Source of the DNA: an uncultured Clostridium sp.
GTDB lineage: Bacteria; Bacillota; Clostridia; TANB77; CAG-508
DNA: 64,000 bases
Direction: 5' to 3'
Assembly (NCBI GenBank): GCA_947570695.1
Contig: CANOVB010000003.1
Location: forward strand, 124,001 to 188,000
In this document: piece after piece, positions 10,230 to 19,762 of the stretch
Layout of the letters: each line of letters starts with the position of its first letter
How positions within the stretch are numbered: the stretch's first letter is position 1
Position numbers and translations under genes: made by a program
Notes under the pieces: generated by a model
Database searches by the model: none
Seen by the model: only the letters and a program-made list of their open reading frames with translations
What the model was told of the DNA's origin: nothing

Positions 10230-12431
10230 TTATCCTCTTTTACGATTAACATCATATACACTCTCAATATTTCTAAAAGCTGATAATAATTTATTTAATA
10301 TATCAATATTTTCAACTTCTAGTGATAAATCTATTATTACAATAGCTTCTTTCGTTGTTCTTGTGTTCATTCCATTTAATTTTATTTTTGCATTTTCAAT
10401 TTGTTTTATAATATCTTTTAATAAACCATTTCTATCATTTGCCAAAATCTCAACTTCAACTTTATATGATCCATTAACATCATCAAACCAGTATACATCA
10501 ATCATTCTGCTTTCTTCATTTAATAAATCTTTAACATTTACACAATCTGTGCGGTGAACTGAAACTCCACGCCCTTTTGTGATATATCCTATTATCTCAT
10601 CTCCTGGTAAGGGGTTACAGCACTTTGAAAGTTTTACTAAGCAATTATCTATACCTTTTACCACAACTCCATTTTTTGATGGTTTATTAATTCTAGTTGG
10701 TTTTGCTTTTGCAAGTTCTTCAATTTTTTCTTCAAAATCTTCATCTTCATGTTCTTTTCTATATTCATCCAGTAATCTTGCCATTAATTTATTAACAGAT
10801 ATTCCTCCAAAACCTATACTTGCATATAAGTCATCTGTTGTTGCAAATTTATATCTATCCATCGCAAGTTGTAACCATTCTGGTCTTACAAGTTCTGAAT
10901 ACTTTATACCTATTTTTTTTACTTCTCTTTCTATTAAGTCTTTACCTTTTTCAATATTTTCTTCTCTTTGTGCTCTTTTAAACCATTGATTAATTCTAGT
11001 TTTAGCAGAAGAACTTTTTACAAATTTAAGCCAGTCTCTGCTTGGACCTTTAGATTGCTCTGATGTAAGTATTTCTACTATATCTCCATTTCTCAAAGGA
11101 GTTATAATAGGCATCATTTTGCTATTTATTTTACATCCTATCATTTTATGTCCTATTTGTTCATGTACACTATATGCAAAATCTATTGGAGTAGCTCCCT
11201 TTGGCAAAACCTTTATTGTCCCTTTTGGCGTAAAAATATATACTTCATCTTCAAATAATTCTGTTTTCAAAGTATTTAAAAATTCATCTGGATTTTCTGT
11301 ATTTTTTTGCCATTCTAAAGTTTCACGAAGCCAAGCTAGTTTATCATCTGTAACAACTACTGATTGTTTAGTTCCTTTATTACTTGCTTCTTTATATGCC
11401 CAATGGGCAGCAATACCGAATTCTGCTGTTCTATGCATATCATAAGTACGTATTTGTACTTCAAAAGGTGTTCCTTTTGGTCCTAAAAGAGTTGTATGTA
11501 TAGATTGATACATATTCTTTTTTGGAACAGCAATATAATCTTTAAATCTTCCAGGCATTGGTGTATACATTTCATGTACAATTCCAAGTACAGCATAACA
11601 ATCTTTTACATTATCTACTAAAATTCTTAAAGCAAATAAATCATATATTTGATCTAAAGTTTTGTTATCTCTTTGCATTTTTCTATAAATACTATAAATA
11701 TGCTTTGCTCTACCTGTAACATCGGCTTTAATTCCTTGATCTTTTATTTCTTCACTTAAGTCTTGTTGAATTTTCTCTAAAAATCTTAATCTTTCTTCTC
11801 TTTTTTTATCTAATCCAGCAATAATATCATGAAATTCGTCTGGATGTAAATATTTAAAACTCAAATCCTCAAGTTCCCATTTCAAAGAATAAATACCAAG
11901 TCTATTGGCAAGTGGTGCATATAAATCCTGAGTTTCACTTGCATTTGCAATCTGCCTATCTCTTGATAAATACTTTAAAGTCCTCATATTGTGTAATCTA
12001 TCTGCTAATTTTATTAATATAACTCTTATATCTTTTCCCATTGCAAGAAACATTTTTCTATAATTTTCTACTTGTTGTTCTTCAGCTGTTGTATATCTTA
12101 AAGTCCCAAGTTTAGTAACTCCTGCCACCATTTCTGCTATAGGCTCTCCAAATTCCTTTATTAGGTCTTCATGTGTAACTGGTGTATCTTCAACAACATC
12201 ATGAAGTAATGCTGCACATAAAGTTTCATCATCAAGCTCTAAAGTAGCTAATATATATGCAACATTAACAGGATGAATCATATATGGTTCACCTGATTTT
12301 CTACATTGTTCTCCATGATTTTTCTTTGCATACTCATAAGCTTTTGTTATAAGCTGAATATTAGCATTTGGATAATTCTCTTTTTGTTTACTTATAATAT
12401 CTTCTATTGTTATTTCTTTATTATCTTGCAT
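10230..12431 (-). CDS. relA: Bifunctional (p)ppGpp synthetase/hydrolase (Rel)
   Basis: Makes and degrades the stringent-response alarmone. The N-terminal HD hydrolase domain has HDVVEDT at residues 77-83. The synthetase domain covers ~220-340, with RFKD at 295-298, the sequence typical of bifunctional Rel enzymes rather than synthetase-only RelA (ExDD). A TGS domain begins near residue 393 (YIFTPKGTIKVLPKGATPIDFAY), then the helical/zinc-finger region LSKCCNPLPGDEIIGYIT and a C-terminal ACT domain from ~655. The ATG at 12431 follows AAAGGGG and is preferred over the one 21 bases upstream. It is 6 nt or so downstream of recJ. Confidence 0.95.
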   Translation of the reverse strand: MQDNKEITIEDIISKQKENYPNANIQLITKAYEYAKKNHGEQCRKSGEPYMIHPVNVAYILATLELDDETLCAALLHDVVEDTPVTHEDLIKEFGEPIAEMVAGVTKLGTLRYTTAEEQQVENYRKMFLAMGKDIRVILIKLADRLHNMRTLKYLSRDRQIANASETQDLYAPLANRLGIYSLKWELEDLSFKYLHPDEFHDIIAGLDKKREERLRFLEKIQQDLSEEIKDQGIKADVTGRAKHIYSIYRKMQRDNKTLDQIYDLFALRILVDNVKDCYAVLGIVHEMYTPMPGRFKDYIAVPKKNMYQSIHTTLLGPKGTPFEVQIRTYDMHRTAEFGIAAHWAYKEASNKGTKQSVVVTDDKLAWLRETLEWQKNTENPDEFLNTLKTELFEDEVYIFTPKGTIKVLPKGATPIDFAYSVHEQIGHKMIGCKINSKMMPIITPLRNGDIVEILTSEQSKGPSRDWLKFVKSSSAKTRINQWFKRAQREENIEKGKDLIEREVKKIGIKYSELVRPEWLQLAMDRYKFATTDDLYASIGFGGISVNKLMARLLDEYRKEHEDEDFEEKIEELAKAKPTRINKPSKNGVVVKGIDNCLVKLSKCCNPLPGDEIIGYITKGRGVSVHRTDCVNVKDLLNEESRMIDVYWFDDVNGSYKVEVEILANDRNGLLKDIIKQIENAKIKLNGMNTRTTKEAIVIIDLSLEVENIDILNKLLSAFRNIESVYDVNRKRG

Positions 12432-12457
12432 ATAAAAATCCCCTTTATCCAATTATT

Positions 12458-14146
12458 CTAATATGATTTTCTAATATCTTTCATATTTATTTGTACACTA
12501 TCTGTTCCATTAAAACTATTTATCTCTAGAAGTCCAATAATATCAACTTTATCTCCAATTAAATATTCTTCTGAATATCTCCCCATATTAAATCCTATAG
12601 CATTAATTATACTATTACCATCTTTTAATGTTAGTTTTAAATGTTTTCCTTCTGACAAAGCTCTTATTGAATCTATACGTAAATTTTTATATATAAATAT
12701 TGGTGTTTTATTTGCTTCTCCATAAGGTTCCAATAATTTTAAGTTTTTAACATTTTCTAAACTTATATCTTTTAAATTTATTTCCTTATCGATTTTAATT
12801 ACAGAAACTAATTCTTCTGTATGTGCTTCTTCTGCAATCTTTTCAAAAGCATTTGTAAAATCTTCAAATTTTTCTCTTTTTAGACTTAAGCCTACTGCCA
12901 TCTCATGTCCGCCATATTTTTCTAAGCAATTACTAACAGTACATAAGGCAGCATGTAAATCAAAGCCTGGAATGCTTCTTCCTGATCCTTTACCTTCTTC
13001 ACCCTCAAAGCAAACTAATATACTTGGTTTAAAATATAATTCTGTTATTTTTGAAGCAACAATTCCAATAACTCCATGGTGCCATCCCTCTGCGCCTATT
13101 ACTATCACATTTTTTTCATCTATTTTTTCTTTTTCTATTTTTGATATTGCTTCATCAAAGATCTTTTTTTCTATATCTTGCCTTTTTCTATTGTACTCAT
13201 TTAAATTTTGAGTAATTTCATTTGCTTCTACTATATTTTCTGTTAAAAACAAGTCTAATGCATCTCTTTCATGTCCCATTCTTCCACATGCATTAATTCT
13301 TGGTGCAATTCCAAAAGAAATTGTATTTGAATTTACTTCTTTATATGCTGCTGCATTTAATAAAGCTTTTACTCCAGGTGATCTTGTTACTTCTATTAAT
13401 TTCAGACCTAATTTTGCTATAACTCTATTTTCATCTATAAGAGGAACTATATCTGAAATCGTTCCTATACAAACTATATCTAAAAATTTTAAATATTCTT
13501 TTTCATCTAAACCTAGTTTTATTCCTATTGCTTGTGTTAATTTAAAAGCTACTCCAACGCCAGCTAAACTATTAAATGGGTATTTATTATCTTTTCTTTT
13601 ACAATCAATTACAGCTAATGCTTTTGGTAATATTTCCAATGGTTCATGGTGATCTGTTACAATAACTTCCATTCCCAAACTATAAGCAAAATCTACTTCT
13701 TCTGTTCCAGATATTCCACAATCTACTGTAATAATCAATTTATATCCTTCATCTGCAATTTGCTTTATTGCTTTTTTATTTAATCCATATCCTTCATCTA
13801 AACGATTGGGAATATAAGAACCAACATCTAAGCCTCTTTCTTTTAAGAACTTAGAAAGTACTGTTATACTTGTGATTCCATCAACATCATAATCACCATA
13901 TATAATTGTTTTTTCTCTTTTATTTATTGCTTCTATTATTCTTTCCACTGCCTTTTCCATATCTGGCATTAAATATGGATCATGGAAATTATTTCTAGTT
14001 GGATTTAAAAAAATTTCTACTTCATCATTTTCTATTATTTCTCTATTTATCAATACACTAGCTAGTAATTCTGATATATTAAATTTTTCCGATAACTCTT
14101 TTACTTTTGCTATATCTGTATTATAAAATTCCCATTTTTTGTTCAT
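12458..14146 (-). CDS. recJ: Single-stranded-DNA-specific exonuclease RecJ
   Basis: 5'-3' ssDNA exonuclease of recombination and repair. DHH-family motifs: GDYDVDGITS at 84-93, VDCGISG near 141, DHHEP at 165-169. The DHHA1 part has GWHHGVIGIVASK, GKGSGRSIPGFDL and YGGHEMAVGLSL. An OB-like domain occupies the last ~110 residues. At 562 aa it is full length for the shorter Clostridial form. It is followed within a few bases by rel, a common Firmicute arrangement. Confidence 0.93.
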   Translation of the reverse strand: MNKKWEFYNTDIAKVKELSEKFNISELLASVLINREIIENDEVEIFLNPTRNNFHDPYLMPDMEKAVERIIEAINKREKTIIYGDYDVDGITSITVLSKFLKERGLDVGSYIPNRLDEGYGLNKKAIKQIADEGYKLIITVDCGISGTEEVDFAYSLGMEVIVTDHHEPLEILPKALAVIDCKRKDNKYPFNSLAGVGVAFKLTQAIGIKLGLDEKEYLKFLDIVCIGTISDIVPLIDENRVIAKLGLKLIEVTRSPGVKALLNAAAYKEVNSNTISFGIAPRINACGRMGHERDALDLFLTENIVEANEITQNLNEYNRKRQDIEKKIFDEAISKIEKEKIDEKNVIVIGAEGWHHGVIGIVASKITELYFKPSILVCFEGEEGKGSGRSIPGFDLHAALCTVSNCLEKYGGHEMAVGLSLKREKFEDFTNAFEKIAEEAHTEELVSVIKIDKEINLKDISLENVKNLKLLEPYGEANKTPIFIYKNLRIDSIRALSEGKHLKLTLKDGNSIINAIGFNMGRYSEEYLIGDKVDIIGLLEINSFNGTDSVQINMKDIRKSY

Positions 14147-14387
14147 TCCTTTTCTCCTAAAATAAATTTTTCTATAGTATTATATACTAAAATGTAAATA
14201 AATGGTAGTTTTTTCAACAAATTATTCTATTTTTTGAAATTATATTTGTTTTTATATAAATAATAAATAAATGCAAAGGCTTTATTTTATGGAAATGCTA
14301 AGTACTTCTCTAAAAAAGTAAATAATATTTAATTATGAAAAATACAAAACTAATTATAAATATCCTTGCATTTGTTCTATAGAAAAT

Positions 14388-14428
14388 AAGACAGTCATAA
14401 AATCACTCCAAAATTTTATGACTGTCTT
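14388..14428 (-). terminator. ylbF terminator
   Basis: A perfect 16-bp stem (AAGACAGTCATAAAAT and its complement) with a 9-nt loop, 12 nt after the ylbF stop. The rest of the ~290-nt spacer up to recJ shows only AT-rich sequence and a weak long-range AAATGCAAAGG/CCTTGCATTT pairing. Confidence 0.85.
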
Positions 14429-14440
14429 ATTAATCTATTT

Positions 14441-14773
14441 TTATAAAACATCTTTTATAGATTCACCAATAATCTTATTTACATCAGCAATTAATACATT
14501 AAATCTTACTTCTTTATCAAAATAATCTTTAATTTGAGGATTCTTCACAAGAATTTCATATAATTCTTGTAATTTTTTCATTTTCTCATCACTTTGCTTT
14601 TCCCCTTGCATAGCTAATAATTGTTCTTCATATCTTATTTTTTCAAATTCATCAACTTTTTCTTTTAAATCTGGGGTTTTTGATAATTCATTTTTTATCT
14701 CTTTGTACTCTTTATATTCTTTTGACTCTTTAATAGCTCTAGCCAAACTATTTACCTCATCATAAACATTCAT
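14441..14773 (-). CDS. ylbF: YlbF/YmcA family protein
   Basis: 110 residues, almost wholly helical and charged, matching the YlbF/YmcA (Com_YlbF) family: NSLARAIKESKEYKEYKEIK near the start and LYEILVKNPQIKDYFDKEVRFNVLIADVNKIIGES at the end. In B. subtilis YlbF, YmcA and YaaT form a complex that helps RNase Y process mRNA and affects sporulation and competence. Here only one member is visible. A good ribosome binding site (AGGAGG) precedes it. A long inverted repeat separates it from the GH57 gene. Confidence 0.8.
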   Translation of the reverse strand: MNVYDEVNSLARAIKESKEYKEYKEIKNELSKTPDLKEKVDEFEKIRYEEQLLAMQGEKQSDEKMKKLQELYEILVKNPQIKDYFDKEVRFNVLIADVNKIIGESIKDVL

Positions 14774-14799
14774 TTTTATATCCTCCTTTTGACCTTTAT

Positions 14800-14890
14800 G
14801 GACGTTTGTTAATGGACATTTTTGTCCACATTTATACAGAAATTAAAAATGTGCTCAAACATGGACAAAAATGTCCATTAACAAACGTCC
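14800..14890. repeat. Perfect 29-bp inverted repeat with nested palindromes
   Basis: The left arm (14800-14828) begins GGACGTTTGTTAATGGACAT and the right arm (14862-14890) is its exact reverse complement, with a 33-bp spacer. The match continues outward with a few changes (CTTTATGG / CCTAAAG). Each arm also contains a small palindrome, TGGACA-4-TGTCCA, so the DNA could form either one long or two short hairpins. No U-run follows, so it is not a standard terminator. Related sequences occur near 4770-4890, 32540-32580 and 35133-35172. Confidence 0.85.
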
Positions 14891-14901
14891 CTAAAGAGAC
14901 A

Positions 14902-16491
14902 TCAATAATAAATCATATAATCAATTTCTGGAAAAATATCATCTTTATCAAATACATCTAATAAGTATCTTGCATCTATTTTATCATTTTTTATTTGATA
15001 ATATAATTTAGTAAATCTTCCTATATGATCTTTTATAGCTTTATGTGCATATTCAACCATAGTTCCATTTGTTATTATAAATAACCAGCAACTAGTTTGT
15101 GCCATCAAAAGTTCTCTAGCACACTGATTTAGTGCTTGTCTTCTTAAAGTATCACCTTCATTTGGATAATTCCATGCTAATTCACACATTCTATCTGCTG
15201 CTTTATGTAAATGACGATGTGCATAATCATTTGTTGGATTTAACCAAACTTCACTATATCCATTTGCTCCCCAACTCGAACGGCAAGGAGTTGCAACTTG
15301 CATTTCAGGATATTTATCTATATATTCTCCTGGTGTAATTAATTCAAAATTGCAATCATCATAATAAATTTTCTTAAATAATATATATAACCAATATGGA
15401 CCCTCATACCACCAATGTCCATATAACTCTGCATCATATGGACAAGTTATAATTGGTGGTATTCCCATATAGCTTGATAAATGTTCTATTTGTGCTTTTC
15501 TACAATCCATAAAATGTCCTGCTTGTTTTTCAGCAGAATCTTTTGCCCATTGTGGATCATAATAATCTTTCTCACAATCTTTTCCTGTAATTCTATAATA
15601 TTTAATACCAGTATTTACTCTTGCACCATTACAAGCAATATAAGGCTTTATATATTCATAATCTGCATCATAACCTATATCTCTATAAAATTCTCTGTAA
15701 TTATAATCTCCTGGATATCCATTAATTGAACTCCAAACCTGTCTTGAAGATTCTAAGTCTCTTGCAAAAGCAATTACTCCGCCATGTGATACTATTGGTG
15801 CATATGTTCCATATATTGGTGTTGGGTCAGCATATAACATTCCATGAGTTTCAACTATTGTATATTCAATTCCAAATTCTTTCAAATATTTATCTGCCTC
15901 TGGAACATATCCACATTCTGGAAGCCAAATTCCTCTAGGTTTTCTTCCGAAATATTTTTCATAAGTTTGAACTCCTACAGCAATTTGAGCTCTTACAGCT
16001 TTTTCATTAACATAAAGAATAGGAAAATATCCATGTGTCGCACCACATGTAATAATTTCTAAAAAACCTGCATCTTGAAAATGTTTAAAACCTGTAATTA
16101 TATTACAATTATACACATCTTTAAAAATATGTAAATCATTTGAATATCTATCTAAGTAATAATGTGATAAGCTATTTAATCTTGAATCATACACTGTTCT
16201 TTTTACTTCTTTTTCACAAAGTTCAATATGTTTATTTAAATATTTTATATATCTTTCTTGTAGTAACTTATTGTCTAGCATATTTAAAAGCGTTGGTGTT
16301 ATTGTCATAGTTATTCTAAATCTAACATGCTCTTCTTCTAACCTTTTAAAATTTAAAAGTAAAGGTATATATGTTTCCGAAATTGCTTCAAATAACCATT
16401 CTTCCTCTAAATATGTATCGCATTCTGGGTGATGTATATAGGGCAAATGTGCGTGCAAAACGAAATTAACATATCCTTTTATATTTTTCAT
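14902..16491 (-). CDS. GH57 1,4-alpha-glucan branching enzyme-like protein
   Basis: 529 residues. GH57 motifs: HAHLPYIHH at 13-21, GYFPILY near 154, WLPECGY with the predicted nucleophile Glu192, and CPYDAELYGHWWYEG with the acid/base Asp353. A DUF1957-type C-terminal helical region (SSWGANGYSEVWLNPTNDY, RQALNQCARELLMAQTSCW) is present, as in the archaeal and Thermotogales branching enzymes. It should introduce alpha-1,6 branches into glycogen-like glucan in the cytoplasm. It is 93 nt downstream of the DUF4912 gene, probably co-transcribed, and close to the GT4 gene. Confidence 0.88.
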   Translation of the reverse strand: MKNIKGYVNFVLHAHLPYIHHPECDTYLEEEWLFEAISETYIPLLLNFKRLEEEHVRFRITMTITPTLLNMLDNKLLQERYIKYLNKHIELCEKEVKRTVYDSRLNSLSHYYLDRYSNDLHIFKDVYNCNIITGFKHFQDAGFLEIITCGATHGYFPILYVNEKAVRAQIAVGVQTYEKYFGRKPRGIWLPECGYVPEADKYLKEFGIEYTIVETHGMLYADPTPIYGTYAPIVSHGGVIAFARDLESSRQVWSSINGYPGDYNYREFYRDIGYDADYEYIKPYIACNGARVNTGIKYYRITGKDCEKDYYDPQWAKDSAEKQAGHFMDCRKAQIEHLSSYMGIPPIITCPYDAELYGHWWYEGPYWLYILFKKIYYDDCNFELITPGEYIDKYPEMQVATPCRSSWGANGYSEVWLNPTNDYAHRHLHKAADRMCELAWNYPNEGDTLRRQALNQCARELLMAQTSCWLFIITNGTMVEYAHKAIKDHIGRFTKLYYQIKNDKIDARYLLDVFDKDDIFPEIDYMIYY

Positions 16492-16584
16492 CTACTACTT
16501 TCCTTTCAGTAATTTGAAAATTCAAATTTAAAATAAGTGAGTATTTAATATTTAATTTACCTTTATAAAACGTCCACTTTCTTT

Positions 16585-17928
16585 CTACTTGAATGATGAA
16601 CTTGAAATATTTGATGATGGATTTTCCATATCAAACATACCTTCATTAAGTTCGTCTTTATATTGATTATTATAAAAGTCTTTCACATTATAACTATTTC
16701 CATAAACATCTTTAAGGTTTCTTATATCTTTAGTAAATTCTTGATTTGTTTTCACATTCCTAAAAATTAAGAATTCTGGTAAATTTTCTAATAATACATG
16801 ATCATTCGGTGCTTCTAATAAATTAGAACTTGCAAATGGTAAATAATCTGTTTTTAAAATTATATTTGCTTCTTGGACCTTTCTAGTATTAACATTATTA
16901 TAATCATTTCCTTTAAATTTTCTACCAAGTTGTATTATATATTTAGTTTTTGGCTCTTCTATATCAATATACCAACTATTAGCAAAATCATTAATTGCAA
17001 CTTCTTTTACATATTTTTTGTCTTCATTATACACTAGTAAAACTGGATATGTTTTTTCAAAAAAATCTGTTCCAAAAGCTTCTATATATTTATTTCTATC
17101 GTTATCTGAAATATCCCAGTAAACAAATAATACTTTTGGAGTTTGTGCAAGTATTTTAACTACTGTTTCATTATATCTATAAGGTAAATCATAATACTCT
17201 AACATATAACTTATTTTTTTTGTTTCTTTTGTTTTTGGTTTTACTGCTTTTTCTGTTTTCTCTGTTTTTACTTTTTTATTGTCTTCTTCTTTTAAAGTTT
17301 CTTCTTGCATTGCTGCTATTTTCGCAATAAAACTTTTGATTTTCTCTATAACTGTTTGCTCGTCTACTTTATCTGTTTCTTTTTTTATAACAACTTTTAA
17401 GTTATCTTTATCTATTTCTTCTTTAACATTTATTTTTGGTAGTTTAATAGCTGAATTTTTAGCTATTTTTTCACTTTCGCGAATTGCTTTAGCAAGTTTT
17501 TCAGTTCTTTCTAATACTTTATTTATGCTTTTCTTTTTTTCTTCTTTTTTATTAGTATTTTCTATTTTTTTTGTATCTGCATTTTTTTTATTTGTTTTTA
17601 TCACTTTTTCTGATTTCTTAGTATCTACTGCTTTTTTATCTGATTTTTTTATATTTACTACTTTTTCAGCTTTCTTGCTATTTTTTACTATTTTTTTATC
17701 TTGTTTTGTAGCTATATCTTTTTTTTCTTTAAATTCTGTTTTTGCCTTATTAAGCTTTTCTGAAGTTTTTGAAACTTCTTTTCTTGCTTTAGGAGAAGTT
17801 GTTTTTTTATTATTAGGTACACTATTTTTCTTAGAATTAATTTTCGTAGAGTCTTTTTTAGGTACTTTACTAACCACCTTTTTTGTTTTATTTTCCAACT
17901 TTATATTAGAATTTTCTTTTTTTGGCAT
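16585..17928 (-). CDS. Lysine-rich DUF4912 protein
   Basis: 447 residues in two parts. Residues 1 to ~230 are a low-complexity, strongly basic tract of Lys, Thr, Ser and Asn with loose repeats such as KSDKKAVDTKK / KKNADTKK. Residues ~240-400 are a DUF4912 domain: YDLPYRYNETVVKILAQTP, VLFVYWDIS, SWYIDIEEPKTKYIIQLGRKF. DUF4912 is of unknown function and is often found beside GH57 and GT4 glucan genes, as here. The basic tail could bind a polyanion; that is inference. The opposite strand of the basic tract gives a long artefact ORF. Confidence 0.8.
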   Translation of the reverse strand: MPKKENSNIKLENKTKKVVSKVPKKDSTKINSKKNSVPNNKKTTSPKARKEVSKTSEKLNKAKTEFKEKKDIATKQDKKIVKNSKKAEKVVNIKKSDKKAVDTKKSEKVIKTNKKNADTKKIENTNKKEEKKKSINKVLERTEKLAKAIRESEKIAKNSAIKLPKINVKEEIDKDNLKVVIKKETDKVDEQTVIEKIKSFIAKIAAMQEETLKEEDNKKVKTEKTEKAVKPKTKETKKISYMLEYYDLPYRYNETVVKILAQTPKVLFVYWDISDNDRNKYIEAFGTDFFEKTYPVLLVYNEDKKYVKEVAINDFANSWYIDIEEPKTKYIIQLGRKFKGNDYNNVNTRKVQEANIILKTDYLPFASSNLLEAPNDHVLLENLPEFLIFRNVKTNQEFTKDIRNLKDVYGNSYNVKDFYNNQYKDELNEGMFDMENPSSNISSSSFK

Positions 17929-17990
17929 TTCTTGCTTCTCCTCCTTAGTATTTTAAAAATTGTTAATATTCTAACTACATAATAATGTAT

Positions 17991-18019
17991 ATTATATCTG
18001 TAATATTCTTAAACTTCAA
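17991..18019 (-). promoter_or_regulatory. Promoter of the DUF4912-GH57 operon
   Basis: TTGAAG (18014-18019) and TATAAT (17991-17996) are 17 nt apart on the minus strand, about 60 nt before the DUF4912 start. The 368-bp divergent spacer 17929-18296 otherwise holds T-tracts and the GT4 promoter region, and no gene. Confidence 0.65.
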
Positions 18020-18186
18020 TAGTAAATTTTCTTTTTTACAAATTTATTTCTTTTGTTACATTTGTAACCAAAATGATATATATTTTTCCTCTTTTTTTGT
18101 CAAAAAATGTTTACTTTTTATTTTTTTTTCGATACAATATATTAAAATTCGCAGGAAATTATTAGTAGGTTTTAAATCTTGCATAT

Positions 18187-18253
18187 CAAGACTTTCATAA
18201 AAATATTTTTTTCAAAAAAAGTCTTGACAAAATTTAAAATCTTAATTTATTTT
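18187..18253 (+). promoter_or_regulatory. GT4 promoter with a palindrome over the -35
   Basis: TTGACA at 18224-18229 is followed after 18 nt by TATTTT (18248-18253). A 9-bp inverted repeat, CAAGACTTT (18187-18195) and AAAGTCTTG (18218-18226), overlaps the first bases of the -35. This could be an operator or a leader structure of another transcript. Confidence 0.45.
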
Positions 18254-18296
18254 TTAACAAAAGATTAAAGATTATTGAAAGGAGTACTTAAAAAGA

Positions 18297-19583
18297 ATGA
18301 AAATTTTAATGCTATCATGGGAATATCCACCAAGAGTTGTAGGAGGAATTTCTAGAGTTGTACATGATTTATCTCACAGATTGGTAAATGATGGTCATAA
18401 TGTAACTGTTGTAACTTATAGAGATGGTAATGTTCCTTACTATGAAGATGACAATGGGGTAAATGTTTATAGAATAGATAATTTCATGATATCTCCTAAC
18501 AACTTCATTGATTGGGTTATGCAACTCAATTTTAATATGATAGCAAAAGTTGGTGAAATTATTTCTGAAAAAGGAAACTTTGATGTTATACATGCACATG
18601 ATTGGTTAACAGCTTATGCTGGAAAAACTTTAAAATTTGCATATAATACTCCTCTTGTTTCTACAATTCATGCTACAGAAGCTGGTAGAAATAGTGGTAT
18701 TCATGGAGATATGCAAAAATATATTAATGATACAGAGTGGATGCTTACTTATGAATCTTCAGAAGTTATAGTTAATAGTAATTATATGAAAGGTGAATTA
18801 CAAAGATTATTTGGACTTCCTTATGAAAAAATAAATGTTATCCCAAATGGAGTAAATTTAAATTTATTCAATGATGTTCAAAAAGATTATGACTTTAGAA
18901 GAAAATTTGCAATGGACAATGAAAAAATTATTCTTTTTATGGGTAGACTTGTTTATGAAAAAGGTGTTCAGACTCTTATTTCCGCAATGCCTAAAATATT
19001 ATCTCATTACCATGATTCAAAATTAGTAATTGCTGGTAAAGGTGGAATGATTGATGAATTAAGAGCTCAAGTTAATAGATTAGGATTAGGAAATAAAGTT
19101 TATTTTACTGGTTACTTAGGTTCAAAAGATGTTCAAAAGATGTATAAATGTTCTGATGTTTCAGTATTTCCTAGTACTTATGAGCCATTTGGAATTGTTG
19201 CCCTTGAAGCAATGCTTTCAGGAACACCAGTAGTTGTTTCAGATATTGGTGGTTTAAATGAAATAGTTGAACATGGAGTAAATGGAATGAAAAGTTATGC
19301 TGGAAATCCAAATTCTCTTGCTGATTCAATATTAGCTTTACTATTTGATAAAAATCTTTGCAATAATATAACACAAAATGCAAAGCAAAAAGTTAAAGCA
19401 AATTATAATTGGGCAAAAATTGCTGATGATACTCGTTACTCTTACGAAAAAGCTATTTGTGAAACAATGGCTAGTCGTCAAGCCAAACAAATTGCTCAAG
19501 AAGTTGCTCAAAAACAAATCAAAAAAACAAACGAATTTACAAATTTACTTTCTTTCAAAAAAAGTCGCCAAGCTTATGCATAA
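18297..19583 (+). CDS. GT4 glycosyltransferase, glucan-synthase-like
   Basis: 428 residues, GT-B fold. The N-terminus MKILMLSWEYPPRVVGGISR is the glucose-nucleotide-dependent starch/glycogen-synthase style start. VIHAHDWLTAYAGK is near 97, VIPNGVN near 181, LFMGRLVYEKGV near 213. The nucleotide-sugar motif EPFGIVALE has Glu296 and Glu304 in the E-x7-E pattern. With the neighbouring GH57 branching enzyme and DUF4912 protein this suggests an alternative glycogen-like pathway, as proposed for Thermotogales and other Clostridia. The exact donor is not visible. The ribosome binding site GAAAGGAG is slightly far from ATG. The C-terminus is basic and polar. Confidence 0.85.
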   Translation: MKILMLSWEYPPRVVGGISRVVHDLSHRLVNDGHNVTVVTYRDGNVPYYEDDNGVNVYRIDNFMISPNNFIDWVMQLNFNMIAKVGEIISEKGNFDVIHAHDWLTAYAGKTLKFAYNTPLVSTIHATEAGRNSGIHGDMQKYINDTEWMLTYESSEVIVNSNYMKGELQRLFGLPYEKINVIPNGVNLNLFNDVQKDYDFRRKFAMDNEKIILFMGRLVYEKGVQTLISAMPKILSHYHDSKLVIAGKGGMIDELRAQVNRLGLGNKVYFTGYLGSKDVQKMYKCSDVSVFPSTYEPFGIVALEAMLSGTPVVVSDIGGLNEIVEHGVNGMKSYAGNPNSLADSILALLFDKNLCNNITQNAKQKVKANYNWAKIADDTRYSYEKAICETMASRQAKQIAQEVAQKQIKKTNEFTNLLSFKKSRQAYA

Positions 19584-19614
19584 TTAAAAATCTATAAATT
19601 GTAAAATATAAAAA

Positions 19615-19650
19615 TAAAAAATCACTTAAATAAAAAGTGATTTTTTGTTT
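19615..19650. terminator. Terminator after the GT4 gene
   Basis: Stem AAAAAATCACTT...AAGTGATTTTTT with T- and A-runs on both sides, 30 nt after the GT4 stop. It lies between convergent genes and could serve TraX too. Confidence 0.8.
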
Positions 19651-19762
19651 TTATATAGAACATTTATTAAAGTTTTTTCTTTTGAAATTTTCATAGTCTC
19701 CCATTTTGTTTTATTATAGAAATTTGCTATATAAATTCTATAATAAAACGGCTTTGCAAAAA

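Noticed and set aside
10051..10557. 168-codon plus-strand ORF
   Set aside because: Antisense to the MBL hydrolase and rel genes, no ribosome binding site, hydrophobic noise typical of complementary AT-rich coding sequence.
17279..17956. 225-codon plus-strand ORF
   Set aside because: It is the antisense of the lysine-rich tract of the DUF4912 gene; long Phe/Leu/Ser runs and no ribosome site show it is an artefact of AAA/AAG codons.
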